Shown: positions 28,348 through 40,388 of the stretch, one piece after another | How the letters are laid out: each line of letters starts with the position of its first letter | Position numbering within the stretch: the stretch's first letter is position 1 | Assembly (NCBI GenBank): GCA_034440575.1 | Contig: JAOTOL010001615.1 | Location: 2,264,001-2,328,000, forward strand | Length of the DNA stretch: 64,000 bases | From: Imbricaverruca yamaguchii | Taxonomy: Eukaryota; Arthropoda; Thecostraca; Neoverrucidae | Direction of reading: 5' to 3' | The notes under the pieces: generated by a model | The model's input: the letters and a program-made list of their open reading frames with translations, nothing else | Told to the model about the DNA's origin: nothing | Databases searched by the model: none | Program-made: the position numbers and the translations under genes

Positions 28348-29502
28348 TTCTGTGGATGCGAACGTGAACGATGTCGGTTGTTTACTGGTGCAAGGCAGTC
28401 AAGCGGAGGTTAAGTGATTACCACAAGGAATTGTCGTAACCATTCCTATTACGGTTCTTTCTAATCAATATTTACTGCAAACGTCGGCTTGGGAAAATAA
28501 TTTTTGACATGATGCTCCCACCATTGGAAAGCAATGTCCTCTGCAGTAAAATCGCCATTGCTCGTAAAACCTTGCTTCGTCTCATCCACAATGGGCGGTG
28601 TATGACTTCGATGAAGTCCAAAGGGTGAAATGCGAATCATTGGATTCACAATGATCGTGGTTGTTTCGTCAAAGAGTTCGGATTGTAAGCGGCTAGAACC
28701 CTCGGATCTGCTGGATATGTCTGACTATGCGACCAATCCGCGCTATCCCATCATCCCATTCGCGAATTGATGTGTAGTTGCGTTCCGAGAACGACAGGCG
28801 GAGCTTCCTAAGCTAGACTTGCCCTGGGGGCAGAACGTAGTAATCGGACGTAGTAAACTTGATAACGTAGTAATCGGACACATGATTCTGCTGATGTTCC
28901 GGGCAACACAAATTCGAATACAATTAACATATTCTGTTTTGTGCTTCGTGGTGGATCGGGCGCACTTTCTTCTTGCCATCCGTGGACATCCAGCGGGTTG
29001 CGCCTGGACGGCTGACGACGCGTTGCAACTAAATTCTGCCTTATTGTGACACATGCACCGCATGGTGGCCACTTCCATACGTCCGATCCCATGACTCCAG
29101 TACGGTTAGGCTGTCATCTGGGCTTCGGCAGTATTTTGTATCGTGAAACATAGAGAATGATGGGGCAGCCAAGGGGAGCCGCTGCCCCACTTAACAAAAC
29201 AATACACTTGATCAGGAAGAAATTCGGGGCACCACGACAAAGATAAATGTCCGGCCCACTTCTCGCACCGGAACACCACCCTAGCTTTGAAAAATTCAAC
29301 ATTGGTACATACCTATGGAGATGTGTGGCAAAGCACCCCATATAAACTACAAGGCCATGCAAAAGCACCACCTGAAATTATCTGGTGACTTTAAAATACT
29401 TCACTAGTGGATGATAGAACATAGTAGGTCCTATCATCCACTAGCCATGGTATCAGGTATGGTCATGTAGGTCCTATCAGGTTTAGCCATAGCAATGCGA
29501 CG
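28348..29502. other. no gene recognised
   Basis: A minus-strand frame at 28461-28649 (FTAEDIAFQWWEHH) is protein-like but unassigned. A minus-strand frame at 28743-29092 has no domain that I recognise. Confidence 0.4.
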
Positions 29503-29662
29503 GGGACGAGCAGCCTAGGGGTAAGTTGCCCGCCACAACCGAGAGATTGTGCGTTCGAATCTCACCTGTTGCTACTCTTCCCCTGCGACCAATCGACGTG
29601 AGAGATTGGCGACGCTATATTACTCAACGGTCGAAGTGTCGTAAAACCAATAACCAACCGAC
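29503..29662 (+). mobile_element. SINE-1
   Basis: GGGACGAGCAGCCTAGGGG head, CGTTCGAATCTCACC B-box, CGACCAATCGACGTGAG body, TTGGCGACGCTATATTAC / GTGTCGTAAAACC 3' stem, tail AATAACCAACC. One of the more complete copies. Confidence 0.92.
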
Positions 29663-29814
29663 AAGGGTAATGCGAGCCACGTTGGTTTGATGCTTGTCTA
29701 CTTGTCTCAAGTTATGACAATTTCTAGGTCTTGTCGCATGGTTTTCTGGAGGGACAGTGACGTTCCGAATGGGGAAAAAGGACAAGTGACCTCCACCCTG
29801 AGAGGTGGTGGATA

Positions 29815-30700
29815 ACCAAGGATTACACCGGGGCTCCAAAAAATCGCACTGGGGTTCGAAACGTCCTCGTCGGGGCCCCAAGAAAATCGCGTTCGTAATC
29901 TCAAACAGACAGCAGGGCCCGGAAACTCGCGTCGGGACTCGAACAAAATCGCGGCGTGTTCGACAAATCGCACCGAGCCCTCACGAATCACGCTGAGGTC
30001 CAACTTTCCTGTCAGGCCTCAACAAATTCGCGTCTGGATCCCAGCTAAGCGGACCTAGCAGACTTGAACTTGGACCACAAGATCGCACCAGGACCCCCAG
30101 TAAGCGCGCTTATGTCCCACAAACGTCCATTGGAGCTCCAAGGAATTGTCGTCGAGGGTGCTGAAAACTCTGGAAAAAAATATTAAAACTCGCGCTGGGG
30201 CCCCTAAAATTGACGTTGACACCCACAAATTTGCATCAGGGTTCCAAAATAATAGAGCATGGCCTCAAAAACTCCTGGAAGAAGAGCCAGACAACTCACG
30301 CGGGGCCAGAAAACTTCGCGCCAGGGCCCGAAATGTCGCGTCTGGGCCCGGAAAAATCGCACTGGGACTGAATAATTATCGTCCGGGCTCAAAAACAACA
30401 GCATGGCCCTAAAAGCCGCATCGGATCGGAAAAACTCAAACCAGGGCCCCAACATGTCAGCGGGGATCCAGAAAAATAAATGTCCTGGTCTTGAAAAAGA
30501 CCTGGAACCCCACAAATCGCGCCGGAGGACTCCAGAAGTGTAGGACCACGGAAGAACGTACTGGAACTCAACAACTCGCAGCGGGCACAAATATGTCGCT
30601 GGGGCACGAAAAATCACGCCTGAACCCAGTCATAGAAAAGTTCAGAAGCGGTCCACAAACAAATCTGACCCAGCCAAAAAAATATCGATACAGGTCCCCC
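29815..30700 (+). repeat. highly degenerate array with about 20-bp period
   Basis: Reading along the plus strand, blocks of GGGGCCC-like sequence alternate with A-rich blocks ending in TCGCG, for example GGGCCCGAAATGTCGCGTCT and GGGCCCGGAAAAATCGCACT in tandem at 30325-30364. I count roughly 40 units of 18-22 bp, many badly eroded. The long open frames here are shadows. Confidence 0.75.
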
Positions 30701-30780
30701 GGACCACACGCCTGGATTGAATTCAAAATTGCGCTGGAGCCCAGACAAAATCCGCTTCCTCCTCCCAGACGCAAGTTCTA

Positions 30781-32030
30781 AATGCATCATTGGTGGTGGT
30801 TGTGGTGGTGGGAGTGGGGATAAGTTGTTGACTAGGCCAGTGGTTCCCTTAGCGTGTACAAGGTGACAACACTGAGATAATCCCTTTTGATATTGAACGT
30901 TGGGCCTACTTTGCACAGAACGAATGCAACTGAACGGCTATGCTCGTACCACCAGGGCCCGTGTTAGCATACTAACTGGGGCAAAATCCGGCTCCCTCCC
31001 TTTCTCCCACCAGCCAGTGATCTGCACATTTCTTAATATTTGTAGGTTAGTTTGGCGATACCAACCAAATTCTTTATTTTCGTACATATTATGTGGCTAT
31101 CGTCACCCCTGGTGAAAATATCCTGAGATGTGCCTTGTCATGCCCGGCATTTGTCAATGACACCATTTGTTGTGCCATCGCAAGCTGTCAATGTCCATGT
31201 CAGCTCCACTCCTAAGATCTTCAGTCATGCAACTGTGTCATTCCTTCGTTACTGCCGGACGGAAGCGAATCAAGGAAGATCTCTGGTCATGGCCTTAGTC
31301 TTCGAAGGTCTGGAACACTGATCTCTGGTCGTGGTCTTGCCCAATTCGATTACGCTCGGTCTACAAAAAATAGGTGGCAAACGAAACGAGTAAATGAGTT
31401 CTCTTTCAATAAAATTATTGTAGTCATTACCTTTCAGAAACTCTATACGGGTGAACTTGAGATGCATCTTGGAGCAGAAGCGGTGGAAATTCCATTCTTG
31501 ACGTCTCCCGTATTGGAGGGATGAAGAAAATTTTCACGCACCTCAGTCGTCAAAAATATACAGTGCAAGATCCACTTATGTGCTCCCTTCCTTTCTCAGT
31601 AGCCGATGCCCCACCAGTCGCTGTCGGGTGAAAGCTAAGCAAATTTCCAACAACGCTAAGCATGTCTGAATGGGCTGTCATCATTAATGAGCTGACGTTT
31701 TCTCGCATTTTCATGCGCAGCGATGACCTCCTGCTTCGCGGCAGCACCCGAAGCTGAGGCGTACTGTCGCGTCGCGTCCGGTTTCTTTTCGGACACTTTT
31801 CCGGTGCTGGTAGTTGACGCGAGACGCGGCTGTGCCTGCGACCATTGTCTGTCGTCCGCCGCCTGGTGAAATCGTGGCCGCCCCGGTCACCACCACCGAA
31901 TTATCACATAGGGCGGGCACACGGCATCGCAGATGTGGATAGGCGGGACTACATGGTTGTGGGATCGGGGTGTAGCTATTAACCCGACAGTCACTGGTGT
32001 ATTCTCCTATACATCATGGTGTATGGGAGT
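30781..32030. other. no gene recognised
   Basis: Minus-strand frames at 31550-31920 (LPRSRRSSLRMKMRENVSSL) have a basic, helical look like that of some transposon-associated DNA-binding proteins, but no family can be assigned. Confidence 0.4.
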
Positions 32031-32450
32031 GGCTGTAGTCACTGCACCGCACTGCACCTCACTTCACCCTCAGTCACTGCATCTCGAGTCACTGCACCCC
32101 AGTCACTGCACCCCAGTCACTTCACCCAGGTCACTGCACCGCACTGAATCTCACTTCACTCAGTTACTGCAGTCCAGTCACTGCACCGCACTGCACCTCA
32201 CTTCACCCTCAGTCATTGCACCCCCAGTCACTCCAGCCCCATTCACTGCACCCCAGTCACTGCACCGCACTGCACCTCACTTCACCCCCGGTCACTGCAC
32301 CGCACTGCACCTCACTTCACCCTCAGTCATTGCACCCCCAGTCACTCCAGCCCCATTCACTGCACCCCAGTCACTGCACCGCACTGCACCTCACTTCACC
32401 CCCAGTCACTGCACCGCACTGCGCCTCACTTCACCCCAGTGTACCGACCC
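32031..32450 (+). repeat. TCACTGCACC-type tandem repeat with a 114-bp higher-order duplication
   Basis: Built from CAGTCACTGCACC, GCACTGCACCTCACTTCACC and related blocks. A 114-bp segment starting at 32213 is repeated at 32327. Confidence 0.92.
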
Positions 32451-32659
32451 TCGAAGCCATAGGTTTCCCACCACGCCTTTCCCACCGATGTTCGGTGTCA
32501 CACTCGCAGTACGCTCCCCTGGACCTTTCGCGGCCAGGTCGGGAGCACCACCTCGCACCGGAATTATCAGTGACGACAATGAGCTAGCCGATCGGAGACA
32601 TGAAGAAGTCGATGGTGGTGGGAACCTTGCTGCTTCTACTGAGCGGTTTCACTGTGCCG

Positions 32660-32958
32660 CCTCCGCATAGGGCCTGCTTATGCTACTCACTGCTGTTTGT
32701 TGAGCGGTGGCGACAAATCTCGTGCTCAAGATGTTGTGCACCGCTGACAATTCACCATGCTTTGATCTCGTGTCCGCTTGATGTTGACGAGCGGAGACAT
32801 CATTTTGGATTTGCACGGGTAGATTCACTTTGTGAAATTCTGCCGGACACGTCTACGAGAGGCTTGATAGTTCCTCTAACCACATTCCCACTACTATATG
32901 AGTTATGAGCGCAATATGACCATAGTTTTTGAATCTCCTTAAAGCCAAAATAACTAAG
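32660..32958 (+). mobile_element. 5'-truncated I-type LINE, C-terminus and 3' end only
   Basis: Translates to SCSRCCAPLTIHHALISC and ERRHHFGFARVDSLCEIL, matching the C-terminal zinc-binding region of the full-length LINE (CSRCYAPLTVRHVLISC). It ends with GAGCGCAATATGACC and AAAGCCAAAATAACTAA. Stops and indels are present. Confidence 0.85.
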
Positions 32959-33442
32959 GTAATTATGCTGTAGTTGTTTGAGTGGAAGCCACCTTGGTCG
33001 GTTCAGCAGGCTGCGTTGCGGGGGCAGCCGTTCGGCAAGCGACCGTGCTCTGCTCATAAAGACGCCGCGTCCGGACATTGTGAGAAGCTCGGGACTGTAC
33101 AGCAGCAGGACGAGTAGGCAAAATGTAACCAGTAGCAACACCAGCTACTGCAGCGGGCACTTGCACCGTCTACAAACCTTAAGCGAATGCCCATCTCGCC
33201 ACCGAGCGAAGGGAAACCTCTGGCCGCCCTCTTGCTGAGTCGCCCTTGTCACGGTACCTGTACACCGATAGGTGTAGGATAAATGACTGCCCTAACGGAG
33301 CTACTCGTCAATCGCACCACATATTTCGAAGCAGCTGACAGTGAAGAAATGTTTGATCTGAGACGGTATGTGAGGAGATACACCTCAGCATGACACTGTT
33401 TTACCAGACTGTAACACTAGGTTTTCATGAATACACTTGTTA

Positions 33443-33502
33443 TGGTCGCTATATGACCATTGCAGTTGTTACGCCCTTTAAACACGAATAACTAACTAGT
33501 CG
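33443..33502 (+). mobile_element. LINE 3' end fragment
   Basis: ATGGTCGCTATATGACC, GTTGTTACGCCC and the tail CACGAATAACTAACTA match the LINE 3' hairpin and tail. No clear target-site duplication was seen. Confidence 0.65.
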
Positions 33503-33898
33503 CATATATAACTAAAAGGAACTCAAAGCCTCATCCACGTCGTGCCATCCTATAAGTCACCCTACATGTCAGAAATTTTGAGTGGGAAGTTCGAATTTAG
33601 CTTCCATGTTTGCCCCGATAATTGAAAACGCGAATTTTTCAGCAAAACATCAACAATTCCGAGCACAACGAAGGTCACCCAATGACCTCCAGGATATTGC
33701 TGGGTCCTGAGTCTTTAGTAGACGTAGGGCCAACAAACGAGCACTCTGTCGTCGCATGCTGTACACAACACTTGAGAAGCGCAAGAAAACCGCCTGTGCA
33801 AAGAATGCACATATTTGTCCGAAAATGGCCTTCAGTCAGGTTATTGCTAATTCACCTGATCAATTTGCCGACGTGATAATTGTGCATGCCATGCGAGC

Positions 33899-34114
33899 AT
33901 GTCTGGCGGCGAGTGCGGGCCGGGTCCGGCGGCTGTGGCCCGGCGGACGGCCGACATCACTAACGGTGCCGGCCCGCCGAGCTGTGCCAGCGGGACGAGC
34001 TCACGTGGCCCTGCTGTGGCTGTCCTCGCCTCTCAGCAGAAGAGGCCCCAGACGCCGGCACCAGCTGACGGCCACCTGGGCGGCAGGACTGTCCGTGCTG
34101 TCGTGCCAGGTAGC
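33899..34114 (+). CDS. possible first exon in a CpG-rich island
   Basis: An ATG at 33899 opens a GC-rich frame starting MSGGECGPGPAAVARR. A donor-like CCAG/GTAGCC at 34115 coincides with the start of a 27-bp tandem array. No family is recognised, and another frame is open too, so this is speculative. It is listed because exon, donor and array are arranged as in ARL2BP and the CRAL-TRIO exon. Confidence 0.2.
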
Positions 34115-34557
34115 CGCAGTCGGACAGTCGTGCCAGGTAGCCGCAGTCGGACAGTCGTGCCAGGTAGCCGCAGTCGGACAGTCGTGCCAGGTAGCCGCAG
34201 TCGGACAGTCGTGCCAGGTAGCCGCAGTCGGACAGTCGTGCCAGGTAGCCGCAGTCGGACAGTCGTGCCAGGTAGCTCAGGTAGCCGCAGTCGGACAGTC
34301 GTGCCAGGTAGCCGCAGTCGGACAGTGTGAGGTAGCCGAAGTCGTGCTAGGTAGCCGCAGTCGGACAGTCGTGCCAGGTAGCCGCAGTCGGACAGTCGTG
34401 CCAGGTAGCCGCAGTCGGACAGTCGTGCCAGGTAGCCGCAGTCGGACAGTCGTGCCAGGTAGCCGCAGTCGGACAGTCGTGCCAGGTAGCCGCAGTCGGA
34501 CAGTCGTGCCAGGTAGCCGCAGTCGGACAGTCGTGCCAGGTAGCCGCAGTCGGACAG
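34107..34557 (+). repeat. 27-bp minisatellite
   Basis: About 16 units of TCGTGCCAGGTAGCCGCAG plus TCGGACAG. Irregular units sit at 34270-34350. The 9-codon periodicity leaves open frames on both strands (VVPGSRSRT or its shadows), which should not be taken as genes. Confidence 0.96.
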
Positions 34558-35830
34558 GCGACTGTGCGTGACTCCTCGTGCCCTGCCTGTCGTTTTCCGT
34601 GACCCGTACACGGGCGTTTTTCCGGGCTGTGAGACCGGCAGGGTTTTCGCTTCATGCCTGGTGTTGCGGTAGACGACGGCTCGTCGTTTGATCGCTGCGT
34701 CCTTTCCATAATGTCTGTGATGCTTTGGGGTACGGCTCGAGACTCCACGGGCAGGGGTGCCCGGACCTCTCGTCCAATGGCACAGCCAGTATTTGGCAGA
34801 GAACATCCGAAGAAGACCCCCTATTAACTAGAACCAGACTTCAGGATCTCTGGTTCTCCGGTGGTATTTGTTCAGCCCAAGGTGGCCATCGTCGTGGAGA
34901 CACCGTATCATGTCCGACCTCACGTCCTCCGGGATGATGATCCTGCAGTCGTACAGCAAAAGATCATCAGTAGTTGACAGGTTGTTCGGGTTTGATTAGA
35001 ACTCTTCAATGTCTTGGATGTCTGTTTCCTGCCATCTGTCCTGAGCATGACGCATGTCGTTTTTTTGTGGGTAATATTTATCAGCAGCAGAGTGTGATCC
35101 GCTAGGAATCGCGCGGTAATGAAAGAGCTACACAAAATCGGCTCATGTGGCATACGGTGACGTACAAGAAGCAAAAGAGAAAAGGTGAGAGACACCAGCA
35201 GGCAAGGAACATGGCGTAAAGTGTGGGTGCATACATCACATACAGGTAGACATTCAGACAAGCACACAGACATACGTACCTACTACATAACACACGACAG
35301 AAAGCTGGGAGGGTGGCCAGCAGCACAGCCTCCGGGACAGGCTCCGCTGCGACCTGAAAGCGGGTCGGAGGCTCCGGACAGGCCCCGGACCGCCCTCGAC
35401 CTGCGACCTGAAAACGGATCGGAGGCCCGGCGCCCATGGCAAGCAGTGGGCGTCTGGGTCCGGCCTTGAGTGTGGAGATGTATGCTGAAGTTAGAGCTTG
35501 GAAAACATGCCGGACAGCTGACTGTCTCCCGACTGCGGATCTCGGCGGGTCGCGAGTCGGAGGCCGGCAGTTGCACGACAGCGGAGACGTGCTCAGTGGC
35601 GTCGTGCTCCATGGTGCACACCAAGTGACTTGGACAGACGATCGGGTGGCGTGAAAGGCAGTCAGGTCTGTCATTGTGTGCCGGACACAGACGGCGGCCC
35701 GGTTGTATTTCATCAGATGCCTGAGTAAGCGCTGATAACTAATCAGAGTGTCGGCTAGCGCGCGATTGTTTTCAGAGGGACTAGCGGCTGGAATGTTCCG
35801 CCAACTTAAGCCTAGTACTGTTTACGTCCC
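34558..35830. other. no gene confirmed; GC-rich minus-strand frame
   Basis: A minus-strand frame beginning at 35612 (CACCATGG context; MEHDATEHVSAVVQLPASD) is GC-rich and could be a first exon, but has no recognised family. A short internal duplication around CGACCTGAAAGCGGGTCGG lies at 35350-35425. Confidence 0.3.
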
Positions 35831-35941
35831 ACTTGAGCCCAGCGCCGTCCGGTACCTGTTATGTTCTACTTGAGATCAGCGCCGTTCGGTATCCATCGTG
35901 TTCTACTTGAGCCCAGCGCAGTTCGGTATCTGTCGTGTTTC
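35831..35941 (+). repeat. 37-bp tandem repeat, three units
   Basis: ACTTGAGCCCAGCGCCGT and CGGTATC blocks start at 35831, 35868 and 35905. Confidence 0.85.
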
Positions 35942-35957
35942 TGCTGAACACGGCTGG

Positions 35958-35999
35958 GCGGAGCTGATCGCCGTGTTTTTTTTTTGCGATCAGCTCCGC
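35958..35999. repeat. perfect 14-bp hairpin with T-rich loop
   Basis: GCGGAGCTGATCGC at 35958-35971 and its exact reverse complement at 35986-35999, separated by a 14-nt loop made almost entirely of T. Confidence 0.92.
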
Positions 36000-38514
36000 A
36001 TCCGCACGACGAAGCATCGGTCAACACGACGGCCTTTGCGCAGCTGTCGTAAAATGTCTGGGCTGGCGCGCGCAGGGTTTGGCGTTTCGCTTCACCCAGG
36101 ACCTGCACCTCGCAGCTAGACGGTGTCCTATTGCAGGAGAGCGTCGGTTGGCTCCTGTCAGCTGGGTATCCCAGGAGCGAATCGGCGCAGGTGGTTGATG
36201 ACACCCACCACGGATCGGAGCTCCTAGATGGAGCTGGGAACTTGCAATTTTGGATCACTTCGAGCTTTTCGTGCTCAGCTTGCAAATCGAGCGCGCTGAC
36301 GTTGTGACCCGAGAACTTCAAAGTGTCTCATCTGAAGCTGCAGTTCGCGTTATTCAGCGGGAGGGCTTCCTTTTCGAGTGGTAGTCGGCCCAGGACGGCT
36401 TTGAGGTAGATGTAGTGCATTCATTCACCTCCGAATACGAGGAAGTTATTCGTGCAGCAGGTGATGCCGAGCAGACCTTTGACGTTCGCTACATCTTCTG
36501 TTGGTGCGCGATGTTGACCCCGTAGGGAGAAGTAACCGGAACCTCCCGGGTGGTGTGATGAATGTCGTGAGTAGCGATATTTTATTTTCATCTAGCGGAA
36601 GCTGGTAAAACCTCGAGAAGGCGTCGAGTCTCGTGACTCTGAGAGTTGTGAGGCTTGCTCTTCGAAGATCAGAATCAGACCAGCTAGGTTTCTCACGTGT
36701 GCCTGAAGTACATTTACAGTGGATGCCACATTCGTTGTCAGTAACTTATTAATGATCATGGGCGTCATATGATCACCATGGTCAGTGCACCCTGAATCCG
36801 AAATGTCCAACCAATCAACCAACTTTTCACTGGTCATGCCACTTTTCCACAGCCCTAACTGTGCGAACTAGAATGTGTATGCTTCGCGCGTCACCCGTGG
36901 ACACGAAATTAAAATATGTTGGTGTGAATGGGGTCCGAATCGCTCCAATAGTAGGATAAACCTGTCCAAGCTATAACTTTCCACACATTAGGCAACATGA
37001 AGATACCTAACAGACATGCGCAAGCAGGCACGCACGTACGCAGACCAGCGAAGTACACGAATAATTAGTGACTAGAATGACAAGAACCCAGAGGCGTTGC
37101 ATCTAATATTTTGGCGCCAAGCGACCAAAAGCAACGTCCCCGAGAGCCTAGGTGATGAAGGGACCAACAAGATAGACGTAGCGTGAGGGATTTCCTTAAT
37201 AATATACACAGTGGCATCTGTGGCCGAGCGTCTTGTTGTCATCTGCCGCCACCCCATGTGACGCGTGACGGCGCCTGGCGTGTTGCGTCACTTCGTGGTA
37301 GGCTCCGTGACACGCCATTGTGAAGAGGTGCACGCCTCAGTACGGCCGGAGTGGGCTGACAATGCGCCAGGCAATCTGAGACCAACGCAATAACGTGAGC
37401 CAGCCAATGTGAGATTGTACGTTTGACAGGTGCGGCTCTGTACTTCCATTAGTCATATTGTCGAGTTCTGAGAGGGGAAGTAATAACTGTTGTCTATAAA
37501 GCGATCCGGTAGTATGGATACCTAATGTGAAAAACATCTGTACGCCTGCCGAGTGAGGTGGCAAATGACCGGTGGCGACGTATCGATGATTATAATGAGT
37601 ATGACTATGAAGAAAAGCGTGCATGTATGAACATGTGATTGCGGCTTCCACGAGCAGCTCGGAGACACATGAACAAATTCATAATGTAAGCGACCCCTAG
37701 CAAATAGGTCATATTTTGAAGGCACGGGACTGGCGGTTGTCGACGGTTTTCTGAGTCCCATGCGGATGCTTCGTAGAATTATTGGTTTTGACAAAATGTG
37801 ATTCAACCACATTGCTTCCATGTAACGGTGTATACTGAATGCTAAATCGTTAAAGATATTAGTGTTAAATTAACAGAATCAAATATATGGGGGTTTCCAC
37901 CACTGAAGAAGGCCTAGTGCATTATGATATATTGAGCAGCATTTCATCAACATTCTCATTCCCATCACCACAACATTCGCAGCAAGCAACCTTCCCTTTC
38001 TTTAAAAGGAGTTTGCTATCCTATCCAAATTCAAGGAGAAAATACGAGTATTGGGTGATCATTAGGCGGGAAATATAACTATTTATGTTGCACCGGAATA
38101 CAAGAAGTGCACGAGCCTCCATCCCTGGTCCGAGTACATTCTTTTTTATCATCTCGGGCCATATGCAAGGCTGGGAAGGTGAAAAATATATATATATTGT
38201 CAACCTGATGCAGAAGAAGATGGCTAGGATATTTCAGACAGAAGAAGGAAATAAGATGTGAATGACCGCAAAGGACTGCTAAGCAGCTACCGTGCAATAT
38301 TTACGTACCTTTGTTGGAAAACCCCGTCTTGTGAGAATAATCACGTTAACATGCCCCACCACATCACATCATGTATGATGTCCGTCATCACGTTAGCTCA
38401 CGCTAAGACGGAAATGTCGTCAACCCATCAACGATGTTATTGCGTTGTTCACAAGCCAAGGATAATGCTGGCTTTGCCATTTCGAAAATATGTCTGCGTG
38501 GTTGTTCACAGGTA
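36000..38514. other. no gene recognised; one LINE tail
   Basis: A LINE 3' end-like stretch is at about 36752-36830 (ATGGGCGTCATATGATC, GTGCACCCTGAA, CCAACCAATCAACC). The rest shows no convincing exon or repeat. Confidence 0.4.
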
Positions 38515-38830
38515 GGAATATAACCTTTGTCATCACAACTACATGCAGTATACGAGTATAACCCGTGTCATCACGACTACGTGCAGTATATGAGTGTAAC
38601 CTAAGCCATCACGACCATGTACAGTATACGAATATAACCTGTGTCATCACAATTACGTGGCTGTTTGCAAGGAAGAATATAACCTGTGCCATGAGGACTA
38701 CATGCAGTATACCGATATAATCTGTCATCACGACGACGTGCAGTATACAAATATAGCCTGTGCCATTTGGACTACGTACAGTATGCGAATACAGTCTGTG
38801 CCATTTCGACTACGCGCAGTATATGTATGA
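38515..38830 (+). repeat. 38-bp minisatellite
   Basis: Around eight degenerate units of a 38-bp sequence (some 42-44 bp) containing GAATATAACCTGTG, TCATCAC and TACGTGCAGTAT. Confidence 0.88.
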
Positions 38831-39006
38831 CAAACTGTAGCTTTATTTTCCACCATCTCATCCATCACATAGTCTTGGGACAGCCAGAGCTGGCCGAACG
38901 GACCAACACCACCACTACCACACCACCACCACAACCACCACCTTGTTGCTGCCCATCGTGTCATCTGTTGTGCTGACTAGGCGCGCCATCGCTCACTGGA
39001 CGCACC

Positions 39007-39208
39007 ATGTTGCAGGTGGGCGCCATGGGCAAGTGTGGGCCTCTGTTCTCCGTCGAGGAGTCTGGAGCCCCGGGCCGGACTCTGAGCCCGCAGACGCTGG
39101 AGCTGGCTCGGCTCGACCTCAGCGAGACGGAGCAGACGCGCGAGAAGGCGCTGGTCGAGATGCGCGACTGGGTGCGCCGTAGCCGCCACATCCTCATCTG
39201 CAGGGAAG
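39007..39208 (+). CDS. CRAL-TRIO lipid-transfer protein (alpha-tocopherol transfer protein-like), N-terminal exon
   Basis: Reads MLQVGAMGKCGPLFSVEES, then LSPQTLELARLDLSE and ALVEMRDWVRRSRHILICRE. This is the N-terminal helical part of the CRAL-TRIO-N domain as in clavesin, alpha-TTP and arthropod paralogues (LSPETLxxARxEL...RxWI...). It stops one base into a codon before the donor GTGAGC at 39209; the family continues there with acidic DDxFLLRFLR, so a spliced Asp is expected. Start is uncertain: ATG at 39007 or 39025, or an acceptor at TTGCAG (39010-39015). These proteins carry hydrophobic ligands such as tocopherol, retinal or phosphoinositides between membranes. The rest of the gene was not found in the window; a 6.3-kb LINE sits downstream, probably in the same intron. 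Confidence 0.75.
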
Positions 39209-39300
39209 GTGAGCTGGCCGAGCTGCGCGACTGGGTGCGCCGTAGCCGCTACATCCTCATCTGCAGGGAAGGTGAGCTGGCCGAGCTGCGCGACTGGGTG
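39146..39300 (+). repeat. 63-bp tandem duplication of exon end plus splice donor
   Basis: The last 63 bases of the CRAL-TRIO exon with its donor recur immediately: GTGAGC at 39209 and again at 39272, each preceded by CATCTGCAGGGAAG. A third partial unit ends at about 39308 where the 36-bp array starts. The unit is 21 codons, so using the second donor would insert 21 residues in frame. Confidence 0.93.
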
Positions 39301-39308
39301 CGGCGCAA

Positions 39309-40180
39309 CTCAGGAGACGTGTGGTGAAGGCTGACGTCGCTTCACTCAGGAGACGTGTAGTGGAGGCTGGCGACGCTTCGCTCAGGAGACGTAAAGTGGA
39401 GGCTGGCGACGCTTCACTCAGGAGACGTGTAGTGAAGGCTGACGTCGCTTCACTCAGGAGACGTGTAGTGGAGGCTGGCGTCGCTTCATTCAGGAGACGT
39501 GTAGTGGAGGCTGGCGTCGCTTCACTCAGGAGACGTGTGGTGAAGGCTGACGTCGCTTCACTCAGGAGACGTGTAGTGGAGGCTGGCGTCGCTTCATTCA
39601 GGAGACGTGTAGTGGAGGCTGGCGACGCTTCACTCAGGAGACGTGTAGTGGAGGCTGGCGTCGCTTCACTCAGGAGACGTGTAGTGGAGGCTGGCGACGC
39701 TTCACTCAGGAGACGTGTAGTGGAGGCTGGCGTCGCTCCACTCAGGAGACGTGTAGTGGAGGCTGGCGTCGCTTCACTCAGGAGACGTATAGTGGAGGCT
39801 GGCGACGCTTCATTCAGGAGACGTGTAGTGGAGGCTGGCGTCGCTTCATTCAGGAGACGTGTAGTGGAGGCTGGCGTCGCTTCACTCAGGAGACGTGTAG
39901 TGGAGGCTGGCGACGCTTCGCTCAGGAGACGTGTAGTGGAGGCTGGCGTCGCTTCACTCAGGAGACGTGTAGTGAAGGCTGGCGACGCTTCACTCAGGAG
40001 ACGTGTAGTGGAGGCTGGCGTCGCTTCACTCAGGAGACGTGTAGTGGAGGCTGGCGACGCTTCACTCAGGAGACGTGTAGTGGAGGCTGACGTCGCTTCA
40101 CTCAGGAGACGTGTAGTGGAGGCTGGCGTCGCTTCACTCAGGATACGTGTAGTGGAGGCTGGCGTCGCTTCACTCGGACG
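39309..40180 (+). repeat. 36-bp minisatellite
   Basis: About 24 units of 36 bp with CAGGAGACGTGTAGTGGAGG and CTGGCGTCGCTTCACT. Variation is mostly GTC/GAC and GGAGG/GAAGG. Being 12 codons long, it is open on both strands (332 and 348 codons); those frames are artefacts. Confidence 0.97.
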
Positions 40181-40388
40181 CCTTGGAACGTTAACGGTGC
40201 GTTCGATCGCTGTCCTCGCAGGCCATGTGACGAGGTGGTGGCGTCCCGCCCGCGAATGGCCGGCGCTCCCTACACTCCCAAGGTCAGCTTTTAAACCGAA
40301 CAACGTGTGTTCTAATTAGCGGGGTCTTAGAAATGCCAAATCTGACGATTGTAAAACGCCCGACCGATGGGACTTCACATTGATTTCT

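Noticed and set aside
33756..34806. 257-271 codon frames with VPGSRSRTV or RLSDCGYLA repeats
   Set aside because: 27-bp minisatellite artefacts, open on both strands.
39257..40319. 332- and 348-codon frames of RRRVVEAG / ASTTRLLSEA repeats
   Set aside because: 36-bp minisatellite open on both strands; no start context, no domain.
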